Shown: positions 23,747-34,041, counted from the stretch's first letter. The stretch: 64,000 bases of DNA from Campylobacteraceae bacterium (GCA_013215945.1 JABSOM010000001.1:186001-250000); one strand, 5' to 3'. Notes: generated by a model from the sequence alone, not told the origin. Numbers and translations are program-made.

Positions 23747-24714
23747 TGAAAAAGATATTTATAATACTCTTTATTGCGCTTGTTAATCTTAGTGCGCAAA
23801 CAAATGTAATGCAAGATTTATTAAAAAATGTTTTAATAAAAAATACCCAAGACAGTATAAATAAAACAGAAAAATTTATTAAAGATTTAGAAGAAAATAA
23901 AGAACTTGATGTATTAAAAAATGACTTTTCTAAGCTTTTAATATCTTGGAAAAAAGTTGAAGCATTTTATGTTGCAGCAGATCTTAATGAAGATAATATT
24001 GACACCCCAAGATATATTGATATTTTTCATAATTTAAAAGAAAATTTAAAAGAACATATGGACAGAGTTGTAGCTTCTAAAGACAGCTTGGATTTAGCTA
24101 TGTTTAAACATTCTTATAAAACAGTAAATGCCTTAGAAATCATTTTATTTGATGAATCTTTTACCCAAAGACACAGAAATATTTCAAAAATGATACTTGA
24201 AAATATTCTTCTAAGATTAAATCAAATTAATCATGTTTATCTTAATGACAGTGAAAGATTCTTACAAGAGTTTAAATGGAGCAATGATGTTATTATAAAT
24301 ATTTTAATTGACTCATCTTTTAAATTAAGAGATTGGAGAGTTGGTGATGTTGCAGGTTTATCAAGAAAGTACAGAGGAAAAAGTGATAATAGAAGAGCAG
24401 AATATTTTCTTAGCCAAAATTCCCTTCTTGTTATTAAAGCTATTTTAGACTCTCACAAAGAAGTAATGAATTCAGACACTTATGATTTTGGGGATATGCT
24501 TAATGACAATGATTATAAAAAAGAAGTTATATTAATTAGAAAGAGCATTCAAAGCGCTCAAGATAATTTAAAATATATTAAAAATGATGACTTTACAAAA
24601 AAGAATGTAAAAATACTTTACAAATCTTTGGATAATTTACATGTAACGTATTATAAAACATTAGTAAGTGCCCTTGGAGTTACTTCCAAAATCTTGGATG
24701 CAGATGGTGATTAA
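23746..24714 (+). CDS. Second imelysin-family protein
   Basis: The 322-aa protein starts at a GTG that overlaps the preceding TAG by one base. It has a signal peptide (FIILFIALVNLSAQ) and the imelysin helical fold with VNALEIILFDE in place of the GxHxxE signature: the His is replaced by Ala (N-A-L-E). DWRVGDVAGLSRKYRGKSDN marks the family's conserved central helix. It resembles the second imelysin found in imelysin-DUF1111-imelysin operons. The altered signature suggests a different ligand or a structural role. Confidence 0.85.
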   Translation: MKKIFIILFIALVNLSAQTNVMQDLLKNVLIKNTQDSINKTEKFIKDLEENKELDVLKNDFSKLLISWKKVEAFYVAADLNEDNIDTPRYIDIFHNLKENLKEHMDRVVASKDSLDLAMFKHSYKTVNALEIILFDESFTQRHRNISKMILENILLRLNQINHVYLNDSERFLQEFKWSNDVIINILIDSSFKLRDWRVGDVAGLSRKYRGKSDNRRAEYFLSQNSLLVIKAILDSHKEVMNSDTYDFGDMLNDNDYKKEVILIRKSIQSAQDNLKYIKNDDFTKKNVKILYKSLDNLHVTYYKTLVSALGVTSKILDADGD

Positions 24715-25610
24715 TGGATTTATTCTTAGGATTTGAGTATTTAATAGATGCACATAAAAGAATTTTTTATGTGTATTTATTCAGTTCACTGTTAATTAGC
24801 ATAGTATATTTGTATTTTCATCCAAAAGAGAAGAGAATTAACTTAAGCTCTAAACTTTGGCTGCACCCAAGTGCAAAAATAGATTATACGTACTTTTTTA
24901 TTTCAAATATAATTAAAATTCTTTTAATTTATCCGTTGGTATTATCTGCTAAAACAGTGGCATTATTTATTGCACTTTTTTTAATTGAAACCTTTGGATA
25001 TATAAGGCTTAGAACATCTTATGAACTTATATTATTTTTGTACACAATAAGTATTTTTATTTTTAGTGATTTTACACGATATCTGCTTCACCTAACTTTG
25101 CATAAAATTCCATTTTTATGGCGTTTTCATAAGGTTCACCATAGTGCAAAAGTATTAACACCCATGACATTTTATAGGGTTCATCCTCTTGAAAATATAT
25201 TATTTGGTTTTAGATATGCGTTAAGCATTGGTTTAGTAACGGGGGTTTTTATTTATTTTTTCGGTGCTAGAATTGATATTTATACAGTTTTGGGTGTAAA
25301 TATATTTGTTTTTTTATTCTCCATTTTGGGAAGTAATTTAAGACACAGCCATATAAAATTGTCCTATTATAAAAGTCTTGAAAATGTATTTATTTCACCT
25401 TTTATGCATCAACTTCACCACAGTACAAAATACCATAATAAAAACTTTGGCGGCTATTTGGCTATATGGGACAAAATATTTGATACACATCAAGGAAGTG
25501 AAAATATTAAAAGTGTAAAATTTGGATTAAACGATACAAAAAATTATAATTCAGTTTTAAAATTATTTTCAACTCCATTTAAAAACAAAGGAAAAAAAAA
25601 TGTTACTTAG
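24714..25610 (+). CDS. Sterol desaturase / fatty-acid hydroxylase family membrane protein
   Basis: The 298-aa protein has four to five membrane helices and the di-iron His clusters of the family: HLTLH (about 123), HKVHH (about 138) and HQLHH (about 228) with a following H-x-K-N. These enzymes hydroxylate or desaturate lipids with O2. The start overlaps the previous stop (TAATG). It lies inside the iron-repressed operon, which is odd because the enzyme itself needs two irons. Substrate unknown. Confidence 0.88.
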   Translation: MDLFLGFEYLIDAHKRIFYVYLFSSLLISIVYLYFHPKEKRINLSSKLWLHPSAKIDYTYFFISNIIKILLIYPLVLSAKTVALFIALFLIETFGYIRLRTSYELILFLYTISIFIFSDFTRYLLHLTLHKIPFLWRFHKVHHSAKVLTPMTFYRVHPLENILFGFRYALSIGLVTGVFIYFFGARIDIYTVLGVNIFVFLFSILGSNLRHSHIKLSYYKSLENVFISPFMHQLHHSTKYHNKNFGGYLAIWDKIFDTHQGSENIKSVKFGLNDTKNYNSVLKLFSTPFKNKGKKNVT

Positions 25611-26748
25611 ACCAATATTCCTAATTTCACTTGCTTTTTTATTTTTAGCCTGCGAAAATAAAGCACAGATAAAAATAATTGATACAAAAAAAGAAGAGTT
25701 AAGTTTAGGAAGAGCTTTATATTTTGATAAAAATCTTTCTTTAAACAAAACACAATCTTGTGCAACATGCCACAATCCGGAAGCTGGTTTCGTAGATGAC
25801 AGAGACAATGGAGTACAAGCGCAAGCCTCTTTAGGGGATAATGGCACTTCAATAGGAGATAGACAAGCTCCCAGTGCAGCTTATGCTATGTTCTCGCCCT
25901 CTTTTCATTATGACAAAAAGAAAAAAGAATATATTGGTGGACAATTTTGGGATGGAAGAGAAAAAACACTTGCAGGCCAAGCAGGAGGTCCACCTACTAA
26001 TCCGGATGAAATGGCTATGCCTTCAAAAAGTGCAATCGTTCGGCGTTTAAAAGAAAATTTATTTTATGTTGAAATTTTTAAAAAAGTATATGGAGAAAAT
26101 ATTTTCAAAAACGATGACACTGCGTATTTAAAAATGACAAAAGCCATTGAAGTTTTTGAGCAAAGTGACTTTTTTGCACCCTTTGATTCAAAATATGACA
26201 GATATTTAGAAGGAAGATATGATTTAACACCTTTAGAAGACTTAGGTCGCTCACTTTTTTATTCAAATGCAAATACCAATTGCAGTAGCTGTCACACTTT
26301 AAAAAAAGAAGATCAGAAAAGGGAAACTTTTTCAAATTATGAATTTCATAATATTGGAACCCCAATTAATACTGCATTACGAGCTAAAAATGGAGTGAGA
26401 AAAAAAGATGATGGTTTACTTAATAATCCTTTGGTAAAAGATATTAAACATCAAGGAAAATACAAAGTCCCAACGCTAAGAAATGTGGCAATTACTTCAC
26501 CTTATATGCATAATGGTGTGTTTTCTGATTTAAAAACAGTAATACTGTTTTATGATAAATTCAATAATAAAAAGAATATTATAAACCCTGAAACAAATAA
26601 AGCATGGAGAAATGCGGAGTGGGAAAATACGATTAATAAAAAAGATTTAAAAATGAAAAAACTAAGTGAGAGAAAAGTAGATGCTTTAGTCGCGTTTCTT
26701 AAACTTCTTACTGATAAAAGATATGAACATCTTTTATTAAAAAAATAA
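25600..26748 (+). CDS. Di-haem cytochrome c peroxidase / MauG-like lipoprotein
   Basis: The 382-aa protein has a lipobox (FLFLAC, Cys at 18) and two haem sites, CATCH near residue 52 and CSSCH near residue 230, with the family's TLRNVAITSPYMHNG (axial Met/Tyr region) near 300. It belongs to the CcpA/MauG group and reduces H2O2 or oxidises a protein or metal partner. It overlaps the hydroxylase gene by 11 nt and ends the imelysin operon. Confidence 0.92.
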   Translation: MLLRPIFLISLAFLFLACENKAQIKIIDTKKEELSLGRALYFDKNLSLNKTQSCATCHNPEAGFVDDRDNGVQAQASLGDNGTSIGDRQAPSAAYAMFSPSFHYDKKKKEYIGGQFWDGREKTLAGQAGGPPTNPDEMAMPSKSAIVRRLKENLFYVEIFKKVYGENIFKNDDTAYLKMTKAIEVFEQSDFFAPFDSKYDRYLEGRYDLTPLEDLGRSLFYSNANTNCSSCHTLKKEDQKRETFSNYEFHNIGTPINTALRAKNGVRKKDDGLLNNPLVKDIKHQGKYKVPTLRNVAITSPYMHNGVFSDLKTVILFYDKFNNKKNIINPETNKAWRNAEWENTINKKDLKMKKLSERKVDALVAFLKLLTDKRYEHLLLKK

Positions 26749-26770
26749 AGAACTGGGATTAAGTATGTTT

Positions 26771-27097
26771 TTACTTAATCTCAAAAGTTGTTGAAAACTC
26801 TTTTTCATTATCAATAACTTTAAAGCTCCACAAACCTTTTATTCTTGCTTCAATATACCTAAAATCATATACAGAACCATGACCTGCAGGTACTAGGACC
26901 TCTTTTTCTCTGGATATATTTTCTTTAGGATTTATCCAAAATATTTTAATATTTCTATCATAAGATTTTCTTACATTAGAGTATTTACAAATAATAGAAT
27001 TTTCTTCTTCTATAATCAAACAATCAGCGCCAGAAAAATCTTCTGCCGCACTTAAGATAGAAATACAAAAAGTAAACGCAATAAAAAGTTTATTCAT
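26771..27097 (-). CDS. Small secreted protein of unknown function
   Basis: The ATG at 27097 overlaps the end of the upstream gene and has AAGGA 7 nt upstream; a start 15 nt earlier would lengthen the N-terminus ahead of the signal peptide. The ~108-aa product has a signal peptide (KLFIAFTFCISILSAAE) and a mature part rich in beta-strand-forming residues with two Cys (ADCLIIEEENSIICKY) that may form a disulphide. No family is recognised. It is probably periplasmic. Confidence 0.7.
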   Translation of the reverse strand: MNKLFIAFTFCISILSAAEDFSGADCLIIEEENSIICKYSNVRKSYDRNIKIFWINPKENISREKEVLVPAGHGSVYDFRYIEARIKGLWSFKVIDNEKEFSTTFEIK

Positions 27098-27305
27098 CTT
27101 TGGGTCCTTCACTGTCCATATATTTTATCAAAAAATACTTTATTGGGGCATAAAATGTTGTAAGAAAAAGAACTGCAAAAAACAATTGAATCATTTTATA
27201 AAAAGTATATTGAGAAAAAAAATAATTGCTTATTAAATAAGAAATACCTAAAGCAAGAACAGTAGTAATTAAAATAGCTATAAGAACAACCGTATTATAC
27301 TTCAT
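27090..27305 (-). CDS. Small two-helix membrane protein
   Basis: The 71-aa protein has two membrane helices (about residues 5-28 and 38-58) and an acidic C-terminal tail. It overlaps the upstream bpt gene by 11 nt and the downstream secreted-protein gene by 8 nt. Function unknown. Confidence 0.7.
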   Translation of the reverse strand: MKYNTVVLIAILITTVLALGISYLISNYFFSQYTFYKMIQLFFAVLFLTTFYAPIKYFLIKYMDSEGPKDE

Positions 27306-28032
27306 AAGGTTCCCAAATTGTTTTTTGATTTAAAGGTACTCTGTTTTTTAAAATTTCAAAAGGAGTGTAGGCTTTTTTATAACCCATTGAAAAATGATCT
27401 TCTATCCAATATCCCAAATAAATATACTCTACATTCATCTCTTTTGCGATTTTAATTTGTGCTAAGATGGAATATTTACCCAAAGACAAGTGAGCATAAT
27501 CATGGTCATAAAAACAATAAATAGAAGAAATAGAAGTAGTTAAAATATCAGATAAAGCAACACCCACTAGTTTATCTTCTACACAATAAAGTATTTCTTT
27601 TGCATAAGTAGATTTACCTTGTACGTATGAGCGTTGATATTCCATTGGTTCAATAGGTGTATAATTCCAATTTTTTTTATGATGCATAAATTCATGATAC
27701 TTATCATATAAAGCCAAATGTTCAATACTTAAACTGGGGGTTTGAATATAGACTTTTGTATCTTTATTTTTATTAATTACTCTTTTTTCTGATTTGGAAA
27801 AAACATACTTTTTTACATCAATACGCATAGAAATACACTTAGTACAAGCTGCGCACTCTGGAACAAAATGCATTTTTCCAAAACGTCTCCAGCCATGTTC
27901 CAACATACCTTGATATTCAGATTCGCTACAAGACTGCATAAATTTATATCTTATGTCAGAAATTTCATTATCAAAATAAGAGCATTGTTTGTTATTTTCA
28001 ACAAATTCTATGTGTTCATCAATTGTTTGCAT
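27295..28032 (-). CDS. bpt: Aspartate/glutamate leucyltransferase
   Basis: The 245-aa protein matches the bacterial Bpt (ATE-like) family: an N-terminal Cys motif (CSYF...), GMLEHGWRRFGKMHF, and CAACTKCISMRIDV, then the GNAT-fold half with YWIEDHFSMGYKKAYTPFE. It adds Leu to proteins with N-terminal Asp or Glu, marking them for ClpS-ClpAP. clpS and clpA lie 7 kb away in this window. It is 2 nt from trpA and likely shares its transcript. Confidence 0.94.
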   Translation of the reverse strand: MQTIDEHIEFVENNKQCSYFDNEISDIRYKFMQSCSESEYQGMLEHGWRRFGKMHFVPECAACTKCISMRIDVKKYVFSKSEKRVINKNKDTKVYIQTPSLSIEHLALYDKYHEFMHHKKNWNYTPIEPMEYQRSYVQGKSTYAKEILYCVEDKLVGVALSDILTTSISSIYCFYDHDYAHLSLGKYSILAQIKIAKEMNVEYIYLGYWIEDHFSMGYKKAYTPFEILKNRVPLNQKTIWEPYEV

Positions 28033-28034
28033 AA

Positions 28035-28775
28035 CTACTCGTTAATTTTTTCTTTTATTTCTTTTGCTAAAGAGCTGATTCTTTTAATTCGTTCATCAAA
28101 ACCTAAAGAATCATCAATTAAGGTTTTAACAAAAGCAGAACCTACAATAACTCCATCAACACCTCTTGATTTTTCTTTACATGTATGCTCATCTACCCCA
28201 AAACCAATATATAATGGAGTTTGGCTGTATTTTTTAACGCAAGAGATTATTTCATTTAAGTCTTCACTTTTACCAGAACCTGTAATTCCAGTATATGCAA
28301 CCATATAAATAAACTTCTTAGCATCGCTTACCACTTTTTTAATACGGGCTTCATCGTGAGTAGGAGCTACAAAAGAAATGATTTCTTGTTTATTTTTACG
28401 TGCTTCATTTTTATAGACTAAAGCTTCTTCATAAGGTAAATCAGGAATAATCAAACCAGATAGTTTTAATTCATTTGCTTTTTTTAAAAAGTCATTTATT
28501 CCATAAGCATAAAAAGGATTTAAATATCCCATTAACAAAGTATCCATTTCACAAGCAATTTTTTCACTTATTTCAAATAAATCTTTTAAGCCATAGCCAT
28601 TTTGCAAAGCTAGAAAATTAGCTTTTTCAATAATAGGTCCATCTGCAACAGGATCTGAAAAAGGCATTCCTAATTCAATAGTATCTACACCTGCTTCTTT
28701 CATGCTTAAAGCCAAATCCACGGTAAAATTATTATTTGGATACGATGAAGTAATGTACCCTACAAGTTTTTTCAA
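28035..28775 (-). CDS. trpA: Tryptophan synthase alpha subunit
   Basis: The 246-aa TIM-barrel protein has the active-site Glu in IELGMPFSDPVADGPII, the Asp in IIPDLPYEE and the phosphate-binding GFGVDEH and VIVGSAFVK loops. It releases indole from indole-3-glycerol phosphate for the beta subunit. trpB is not in the window, so the trp genes are split. It is probably first in the trpA-bpt transcript. Confidence 0.96.
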   Translation of the reverse strand: MKKLVGYITSSYPNNNFTVDLALSMKEAGVDTIELGMPFSDPVADGPIIEKANFLALQNGYGLKDLFEISEKIACEMDTLLMGYLNPFYAYGINDFLKKANELKLSGLIIPDLPYEEALVYKNEARKNKQEIISFVAPTHDEARIKKVVSDAKKFIYMVAYTGITGSGKSEDLNEIISCVKKYSQTPLYIGFGVDEHTCKEKSRGVDGVIVGSAFVKTLIDDSLGFDERIKRISSLAKEIKEKINE

Positions 28776-28995
28776 AATATCGTCCTGTTATTTAATATAA
28801 AGCCATTTAAGTGCATAAAATATAGTTTTAGTAATTTCAATAATATTATATAGTATTTAGGCTAATACCTATCATAGCATATAATTAATATGTCTACCGT
28901 TATTAAAAGTAAAAAAAAGCTAAAAATAAGTGAGAATAAAGAAAAACAAACTATCTTTTTGATAAAATGATAATAATTTATACAAAAGAGGTCCA

Positions 28996-29805
28996 ATGAG
29001 TATTATAAGAGCAGATTTTGAAAAAATGAATGTTAATAAAATTAGAAAAGCAAAAGGAAATAAAAAACTTACAGTAATAACAGCATATGATGCATTGTTT
29101 GCAAAACTTTTTGAAGAAATGGCAGATATGATTTTAGTGGGTGATAGTTTAAATATGAGTTTTGCAGGAAAAAAAGACACCTTAAGTGCAACCTTGGAAC
29201 AAATGATCTATCATACCAATGCAGTTTGTACAGGAGCACCTAAAGCTTTTGTGATTTTAGATATGCCTTTTGGTTCTTATATTAACAAAGATCAAGCCTT
29301 AAATAATGCAGTAAAAGTTTACCAAGAATGCCCAGCTGCTGCCATTAAAATAGAAGGTGGAGAAGACAGAGCTTTTATAATTGAGCACTTGTGCAAAAAT
29401 TCAATAGCAGTAATGGCACATATTGGGCTGATGCCACAATATGTAAGATCTCAAGGTGGATATAAAGTAAGAGGAAAAACACAAGAAGATATTGATCAAT
29501 TAATCAAAGATGCCCTTGCTGTTGAAAAAGCAGGTGCTTTTTGTATAGTAATAGAGGGTGTTTTAAGCCCTGCTGCTAAAAAAATATCACAAGCAGTTTC
29601 TATTCCAACTATTGGAATAGGAGCAGGAAAAGATACCGATGGGCAAGTTCTTGTTTGGTCAGATATGATGGGTTTCTTTGAAGATTTTAAACCAAAATTT
29701 GTACGCCACTATTTAGACGGAGCAAACTTAGTTAAAGAAGCACTCAATAATTTTGTAAACGATGTGCAAAATGAATCTTTTCCAAGTAAAAAAGAAGAAT
29801 ATTAA
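28996..29805 (+). CDS. panB: 3-methyl-2-oxobutanoate hydroxymethyltransferase
   Basis: The 269-aa barrel enzyme has the PanB motifs TAYDALFAKL, MILVGDSLNMSF with the metal-binding Asp, and IGIGAGKDTDGQVLVW. It makes ketopantoate for pantothenate and CoA. AGAGG precedes the ATG, and a GATAAAAT -10-like element lies at 28961-28968. The stretch 28776-28995 between trpA and panB is A/T-rich with no gene seen. Confidence 0.96.
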   Translation: MSIIRADFEKMNVNKIRKAKGNKKLTVITAYDALFAKLFEEMADMILVGDSLNMSFAGKKDTLSATLEQMIYHTNAVCTGAPKAFVILDMPFGSYINKDQALNNAVKVYQECPAAAIKIEGGEDRAFIIEHLCKNSIAVMAHIGLMPQYVRSQGGYKVRGKTQEDIDQLIKDALAVEKAGAFCIVIEGVLSPAAKKISQAVSIPTIGIGAGKDTDGQVLVWSDMMGFFEDFKPKFVRHYLDGANLVKEALNNFVNDVQNESFPSKKEEY

Positions 29806-29852
29806 TATGCATAATATTGTAATATTCAATAATTTAAATACAAAGAGATAAT

Positions 29853-30866
29853 ATGGAACGTGTTGTAGAAGTAGAACAAATATCTTTTGAAGAAGAACAT
29901 TCAGAACTAAGTTTAAGACCCAGTTCCTGGAACGATTATATTGGCCAAAGTAAAATCAAGAAAAACCTAAGAGTTTTTATTGATGCTTCTAAAAAAAGAA
30001 ATGAAGCTTTGGATCATATTCTATTTTATGGACCTCCTGGTCTTGGAAAAACAACACTTGCTTATTTAATTTCAAATGAAATGGAATGTAATATAAAAAT
30101 TACAGCAGGTCCAATGATAGAAAAATCTGGAGATTTAGCTGCTATTTTAACCAACTTAGAAGAAGGTGATATTTTATTTATTGATGAAATTCACAGGCTA
30201 TCCCCTGCTGTTGAAGAGATTTTGTATCCTGCCATGGAAGATTATCGATTAGATATTATTATAGGTAGTGGGCCAGCAGCGCAAACGGTTAAAATCGATT
30301 TGCCTCGTTTTACACTTATTGGTGCAACTACAAGAGCAGGAATGTTATCAAGCCCATTAAGAGAGAGATTTGGAATGCATTTTAGAATGCAGTTCTACTC
30401 CAATGAAGATTTAGCAAAAATTGTTGAAGCAGCTTCTTTTAAACTTGAAAAACCTTCCAATTACGATGCTTCTTTAGAAATAGCAAGAAGAAGCAGAGGA
30501 ACACCAAGAGTAAGTTTACGTTTATTAAGACGTGTTCGAGATTTCGCAGAAGTTAATAATGAAGAAAACATTAATCTCTCACGTTGTAAATATGCTTTAA
30601 ATGAATTAGGCGTTAATGAAACTGGTTTTGATGAAATGGATATAAACTTACTTGAACTTCTTGTAAGTAATAAAGGAAAACCAATGGGTTTATCTACTAT
30701 TGCAGCAGCCTTGAGTGAAGATGAAGGAACAATTGAAGATGCCATTGAACCTTATTTATTGGCAAATGGTTATATTGAAAGAACTGCACGAGGTAGAATT
30801 GCAAGTCTTAAAACTTACGAACTTTTTAGATTAAATCCAAACAATGAAGAAGGAGCAATAATATGA
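29853..30866 (+). CDS. ruvB: Holliday junction branch-migration ATPase RuvB
   Basis: The 337-aa protein has Walker [10 protein letters not shown], Walker [12 protein letters not shown], sensor 1 GATTRAGML, the Arg finger SPLRERFG and the C-terminal winged helix with [10 protein letters not shown]. With RuvA it drives branch migration of Holliday junctions. Its stop overlaps the start of the permease gene at 30863 (ATGA). Confidence 0.98.
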   Translation: MERVVEVEQISFEEEHSELSLRPSSWNDYIGQSKIKKNLRVFIDASKKRNEALDHILFYGPPGLGKTTLAYLISNEMECNIKITAGPMIEKSGDLAAILTNLEEGDILFIDEIHRLSPAVEEILYPAMEDYRLDIIIGSGPAAQTVKIDLPRFTLIGATTRAGMLSSPLRERFGMHFRMQFYSNEDLAKIVEAASFKLEKPSNYDASLEIARRSRGTPRVSLRLLRRVRDFAEVNNEENINLSRCKYALNELGVNETGFDEMDINLLELLVSNKGKPMGLSTIAAALSEDEGTIEDAIEPYLLANGYIERTARGRIASLKTYELFRLNPNNEEGAII

Positions 30867-31915
30867 AAGCCCAGTACTTTTTAATTTCTTTACTGCTTAT
30901 TTCTTTGTTTTTTTTACAACAACTTTTTGCTCCTTATTTAAAACCTTTATTGGTTGCTTTACTTTTAGCAGTAGCAACCAATTCAATGAATATTTTTTTC
31001 CAAAAAAAATTTAATAAATTATTGGCATCTGGAATTATGACCATCTTTTTAACTGCCATATTTTTCATACCAGTACTTTATTGTATTTTTTCTTTTGCTT
31101 CACTCATTAATAAAATTGATCAAAACATTTTATTATCAATCTTTGAAGCAACCAAACTTTGGGTAAATAATATTCCCGATGAATTTCTTATTTTAAAAGA
31201 ACAGTTAATAGGTATTTTGGAAAAAGTTAATATCCCAGAGTTTATTCAAAAACTTTTGGCTTTTGGAGCTTATTTAGGAAAAAACTCGGCTTCTTTTATA
31301 ATAGACATGTTTATGATTTTGATATTTTATTTCTTCTACAGTTTTTATGGTTCCCAATTAGCCAGTTATTTTAAAAATGCCCTGCCTTTAAAAAAAGAAG
31401 ATTCAAATACTTTATTTTTTGAAAGCTCAAATGTAATGAGTATAGTATTGTATTCCATTTTAGTTACAGCCATTTTTGAAGGTTTACTTTTTGGAATCTT
31501 TATTTCTTATTTCTCATATGACGGGATTTTATTAGGTGTTTTATATGGTTTTGCTTCTTTAATTCCCGTAATTGGAGGTGTTCTAATGTGGGTACCTATT
31601 GCAATTTATGAATTGTACGCAGGAAATTCAGGAAATGCTTTCATTATTGCAATTTATTCTGTTTTAGTAATATCTGTTTTTGCAGATACATTTATTAAAC
31701 CTGTAATTATAAAATATATCAATAAAAAAATTGTAAAAACCCCAACTAAAATAAATGAATTATTAATCTTTTTCTCAATAATTGCCGGAATATCTTCTTT
31801 TGGTTTTTGGGGAATGATTATAGGGCCAGCTGCTGTTACATTTTTTATATCACTAATAGAAGTTCTAAAACAGTATTCCCAACATCAAGAAGAGGAAAAA
31901 AATAAACTTAATTAA
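30863..31915 (+). CDS. AI-2E/PerM family permease
   Basis: The 350-aa protein has about eight membrane helices, an N-terminal pair and the family's conserved [20 protein letters not shown] near residue 230. Members include TqsA (AI-2 exporter) and sodium/proton antiporters, so the substrate cannot be set. It is coupled to ruvB by a 4-nt overlap and overlaps the convergent LRR gene by 4 nt. Confidence 0.9.
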   Translation: MKAQYFLISLLLISLFFLQQLFAPYLKPLLVALLLAVATNSMNIFFQKKFNKLLASGIMTIFLTAIFFIPVLYCIFSFASLINKIDQNILLSIFEATKLWVNNIPDEFLILKEQLIGILEKVNIPEFIQKLLAFGAYLGKNSASFIIDMFMILIFYFFYSFYGSQLASYFKNALPLKKEDSNTLFFESSNVMSIVLYSILVTAIFEGLLFGIFISYFSYDGILLGVLYGFASLIPVIGGVLMWVPIAIYELYAGNSGNAFIIAIYSVLVISVFADTFIKPVIIKYINKKIVKTPTKINELLIFFSIIAGISSFGFWGMIIGPAAVTFFISLIEVLKQYSQHQEEEKNKLN

Positions 31916-32940
31916 GAAAAGGTAATCACACCTTTTTTTACTAAAGAATGCAATTCATCTGGAATATAAACATCTTTGTCTACTTCTAACCATTTTAATT
32001 CTTTCATTTTTAATATTTGTGAAGGTAAAAGAGACAAATCATTGTTTGATAAAGAAAACTCATTAAGTTTATGCAGACCATCTAAACTTAAAGGCAAGGA
32101 CAATAAACGGTTATTAGAGAGCCAAAGCTCTTCAAGGCTGTGTAAATGTCCAATTTCACTAGGTAAAGCTTCAATTTTATTATTAAACAAACACAGGTAC
32201 TTTAATTTTTTGAGTTTCCCAATACTTAGAGGTAAAAATCGTAAGTTATTATCGTTTACCAATAATTCTTCTAGATTCGATAAATTACCAATATCATAAG
32301 GCAATTCAATTAAATTATTTTCAAAGATAAGCAAAGAGCGTAAAGCTTTTAAAGAACAAATTTCATTGGGTAAGGTTTGAAGCTTGTTTCCTAAAAGATT
32401 TAGTTTCTCTAGTTTTTTTAATTGCGAGATATGAACAGAAACTTCACTTAGTTTATTGCCCAGAACACTTAAAATTTCAAGATTTTTTAATTCAAAAATC
32501 TCTTTTGGTAGAACTGTTAAATGGTTTTTAGACAAAGAAAGTTCTTTCAAATTTTTTAAGTTTTTTATTTCTTTTGGAATGAACCTTAGACGGTTCTTAT
32601 ATAAATGCAGTTTTTCTAATTTTGTTAAATAACACAATTCTTTTGGTAAATAGGTCAAATCATATTTATATAAATTAAGCTCAACTAAATTAAGTAAATC
32701 TTCCTTATTTCTAGGAAGTCCTCTGGTATATTCTTTATTAAAGCTTTTTTTACTTTTATATAAATCATCAATTTTATTTTCATCTGCCCACAAATAAAGT
32801 TTATCAATCCAGTCTTGATTCTCAATTATTTGTATTTTATTATTAAGAATTTTTTTAGTAAGACCAATCATTACTTTTGATTTGTATAACATAAGAGAGG
32901 AACTCTGTTTTTTAATTAAAGAAGTATTGGGATTAGTCAT
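31912..32940 (-). CDS. Leucine-rich-repeat protein
   Basis: The 342-aa protein has a ~75-residue N-terminal part and about ten 23-residue leucine-rich repeats (pattern L-x2-L-x-L-x2-N-x-L-x2-LP-x2-I) from about residue 80 to 320. There is no signal peptide, so it is predicted cytoplasmic, a protein-binding scaffold. It starts 1 nt after the stop of the J-domain gene, so the two are one unit. Partner unknown. Confidence 0.92.
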   Translation of the reverse strand: MTNPNTSLIKKQSSSLMLYKSKVMIGLTKKILNNKIQIIENQDWIDKLYLWADENKIDDLYKSKKSFNKEYTRGLPRNKEDLLNLVELNLYKYDLTYLPKELCYLTKLEKLHLYKNRLRFIPKEIKNLKNLKELSLSKNHLTVLPKEIFELKNLEILSVLGNKLSEVSVHISQLKKLEKLNLLGNKLQTLPNEICSLKALRSLLIFENNLIELPYDIGNLSNLEELLVNDNNLRFLPLSIGKLKKLKYLCLFNNKIEALPSEIGHLHSLEELWLSNNRLLSLPLSLDGLHKLNEFSLSNNDLSLLPSQILKMKELKWLEVDKDVYIPDELHSLVKKGVITFS

Positions 32941-32941
32941 T

Positions 32942-33877
32942 TTAGTGCTTTTGAAGGAAGTTTTTAATTTTTTCCATAATAGAATCTTTTTCTAGAAGTA
33001 ACTCTTCTTGCATTTTTACAAAATAATCGTATATATCATCAATTTTATTCAGCATTATAAACGTTTCATTTTCTTTTAATGAAGTAATTTCAATTTTAAT
33101 TTTTCTAATTTTCTCGCGTAAAATTGAAATTTTCTTTTTTAATATTTTTTTATCAAATAAAGAATCAGAAGCACTAATAAAACTCTCCCCACTTAAGAGT
33201 TGATGTAAAATATTACTTACTTTTTTAATGTCTTTTTGTTCATATGCTGCATTTAATTCTTTAAATATTTCTTCTGCTTCTTCTTTTTTCTCATCTTCTA
33301 GAATATCAGGATGACAAAGTCGCGAAGCTTTTTTATACAAACGTTTTAACTCTTTTTTATCTTCTTTACTTAAATCAAAAGAGTTAGCATATGAGAATTG
33401 TTTAAATTCATTGTGAAAATCTTCATAATCTTTTTTTGATTCTTTGTATTCTTCTTTAAAATTTTCATTTTCTTTAGACATATATTCATAATATTCTTCT
33501 CTTAAAACTAATATCTCTTCAATTAAATCTCCCAATTTTTTGTGGTACTTAATATTAAAATCATTAATGATATTATGATATTCTTCAACTTTATTGGAAT
33601 AAAGTAAAAATTCTTTTTCTAAAATGGACAGTTCATGTTTAAGTCCTTGTATTTTTTCATCTTCATAAATAACAAGGCTACGAAATTGATTTAAGTAGTC
33701 ATCAATTAAAGGAATGACTTTTTCAAAATTCGTATTTGAAATAAGATATAAAATAGACTCTACTTTATTGTCTATTTTTAAAAGCAGTAGTTTTTTAACT
33801 TGTAAATCTACTATTTCATTATCTTCTATAATAATTGAGCTTTTAATTATCTCTAATCGTTTTATTATTTCTTTCAT
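32942..33877 (-). CDS. Coiled-coil J-domain protein
   Basis: The ATG at 33877 is chosen because AAGG lies 5 nt upstream; a GTG two codons earlier overlaps that site. The ~311-aa protein has long coiled coils (about 1-150 and 250-311) flanking a J-like segment with LKRLYKKASRLCHPDI, the HPD triad that triggers Hsp70 ATPase, and EIFKELNAAYEQKD. The J-domain sits in the middle rather than at the N-terminus. It probably directs DnaK to a specific client, perhaps together with the LRR protein encoded next. Confidence 0.85.
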   Translation of the reverse strand: MKEIIKRLEIIKSSIIIEDNEIVDLQVKKLLLLKIDNKVESILYLISNTNFEKVIPLIDDYLNQFRSLVIYEDEKIQGLKHELSILEKEFLLYSNKVEEYHNIINDFNIKYHKKLGDLIEEILVLREEYYEYMSKENENFKEEYKESKKDYEDFHNEFKQFSYANSFDLSKEDKKELKRLYKKASRLCHPDILEDEKKEEAEEIFKELNAAYEQKDIKKVSNILHQLLSGESFISASDSLFDKKILKKKISILREKIRKIKIEITSLKENETFIMLNKIDDIYDYFVKMQEELLLEKDSIMEKIKNFLQKH

Positions 33878-34041
33878 GAACACCTTAAAAAATATTATTC
33901 TAAACTATTATACAAAAATATCTAAAGATTTTTTTATAATACAAGAAGATAGTGTAAAAATATATAATTTTTTAGTTTTTAGTTTTTTTTAAGAATAGTG
34001 TTTAAAGAGGCTATTAAGGGGGAAGAATCTTATTTTAATGT

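Noticed and set aside
28968-28982. Possible Fur box (TGATAATAATTTATA) ahead of panB.
   Set aside because: Only about 11 of 15 positions match and the region is A/T-rich; pantothenate synthesis gives no reason for iron control.
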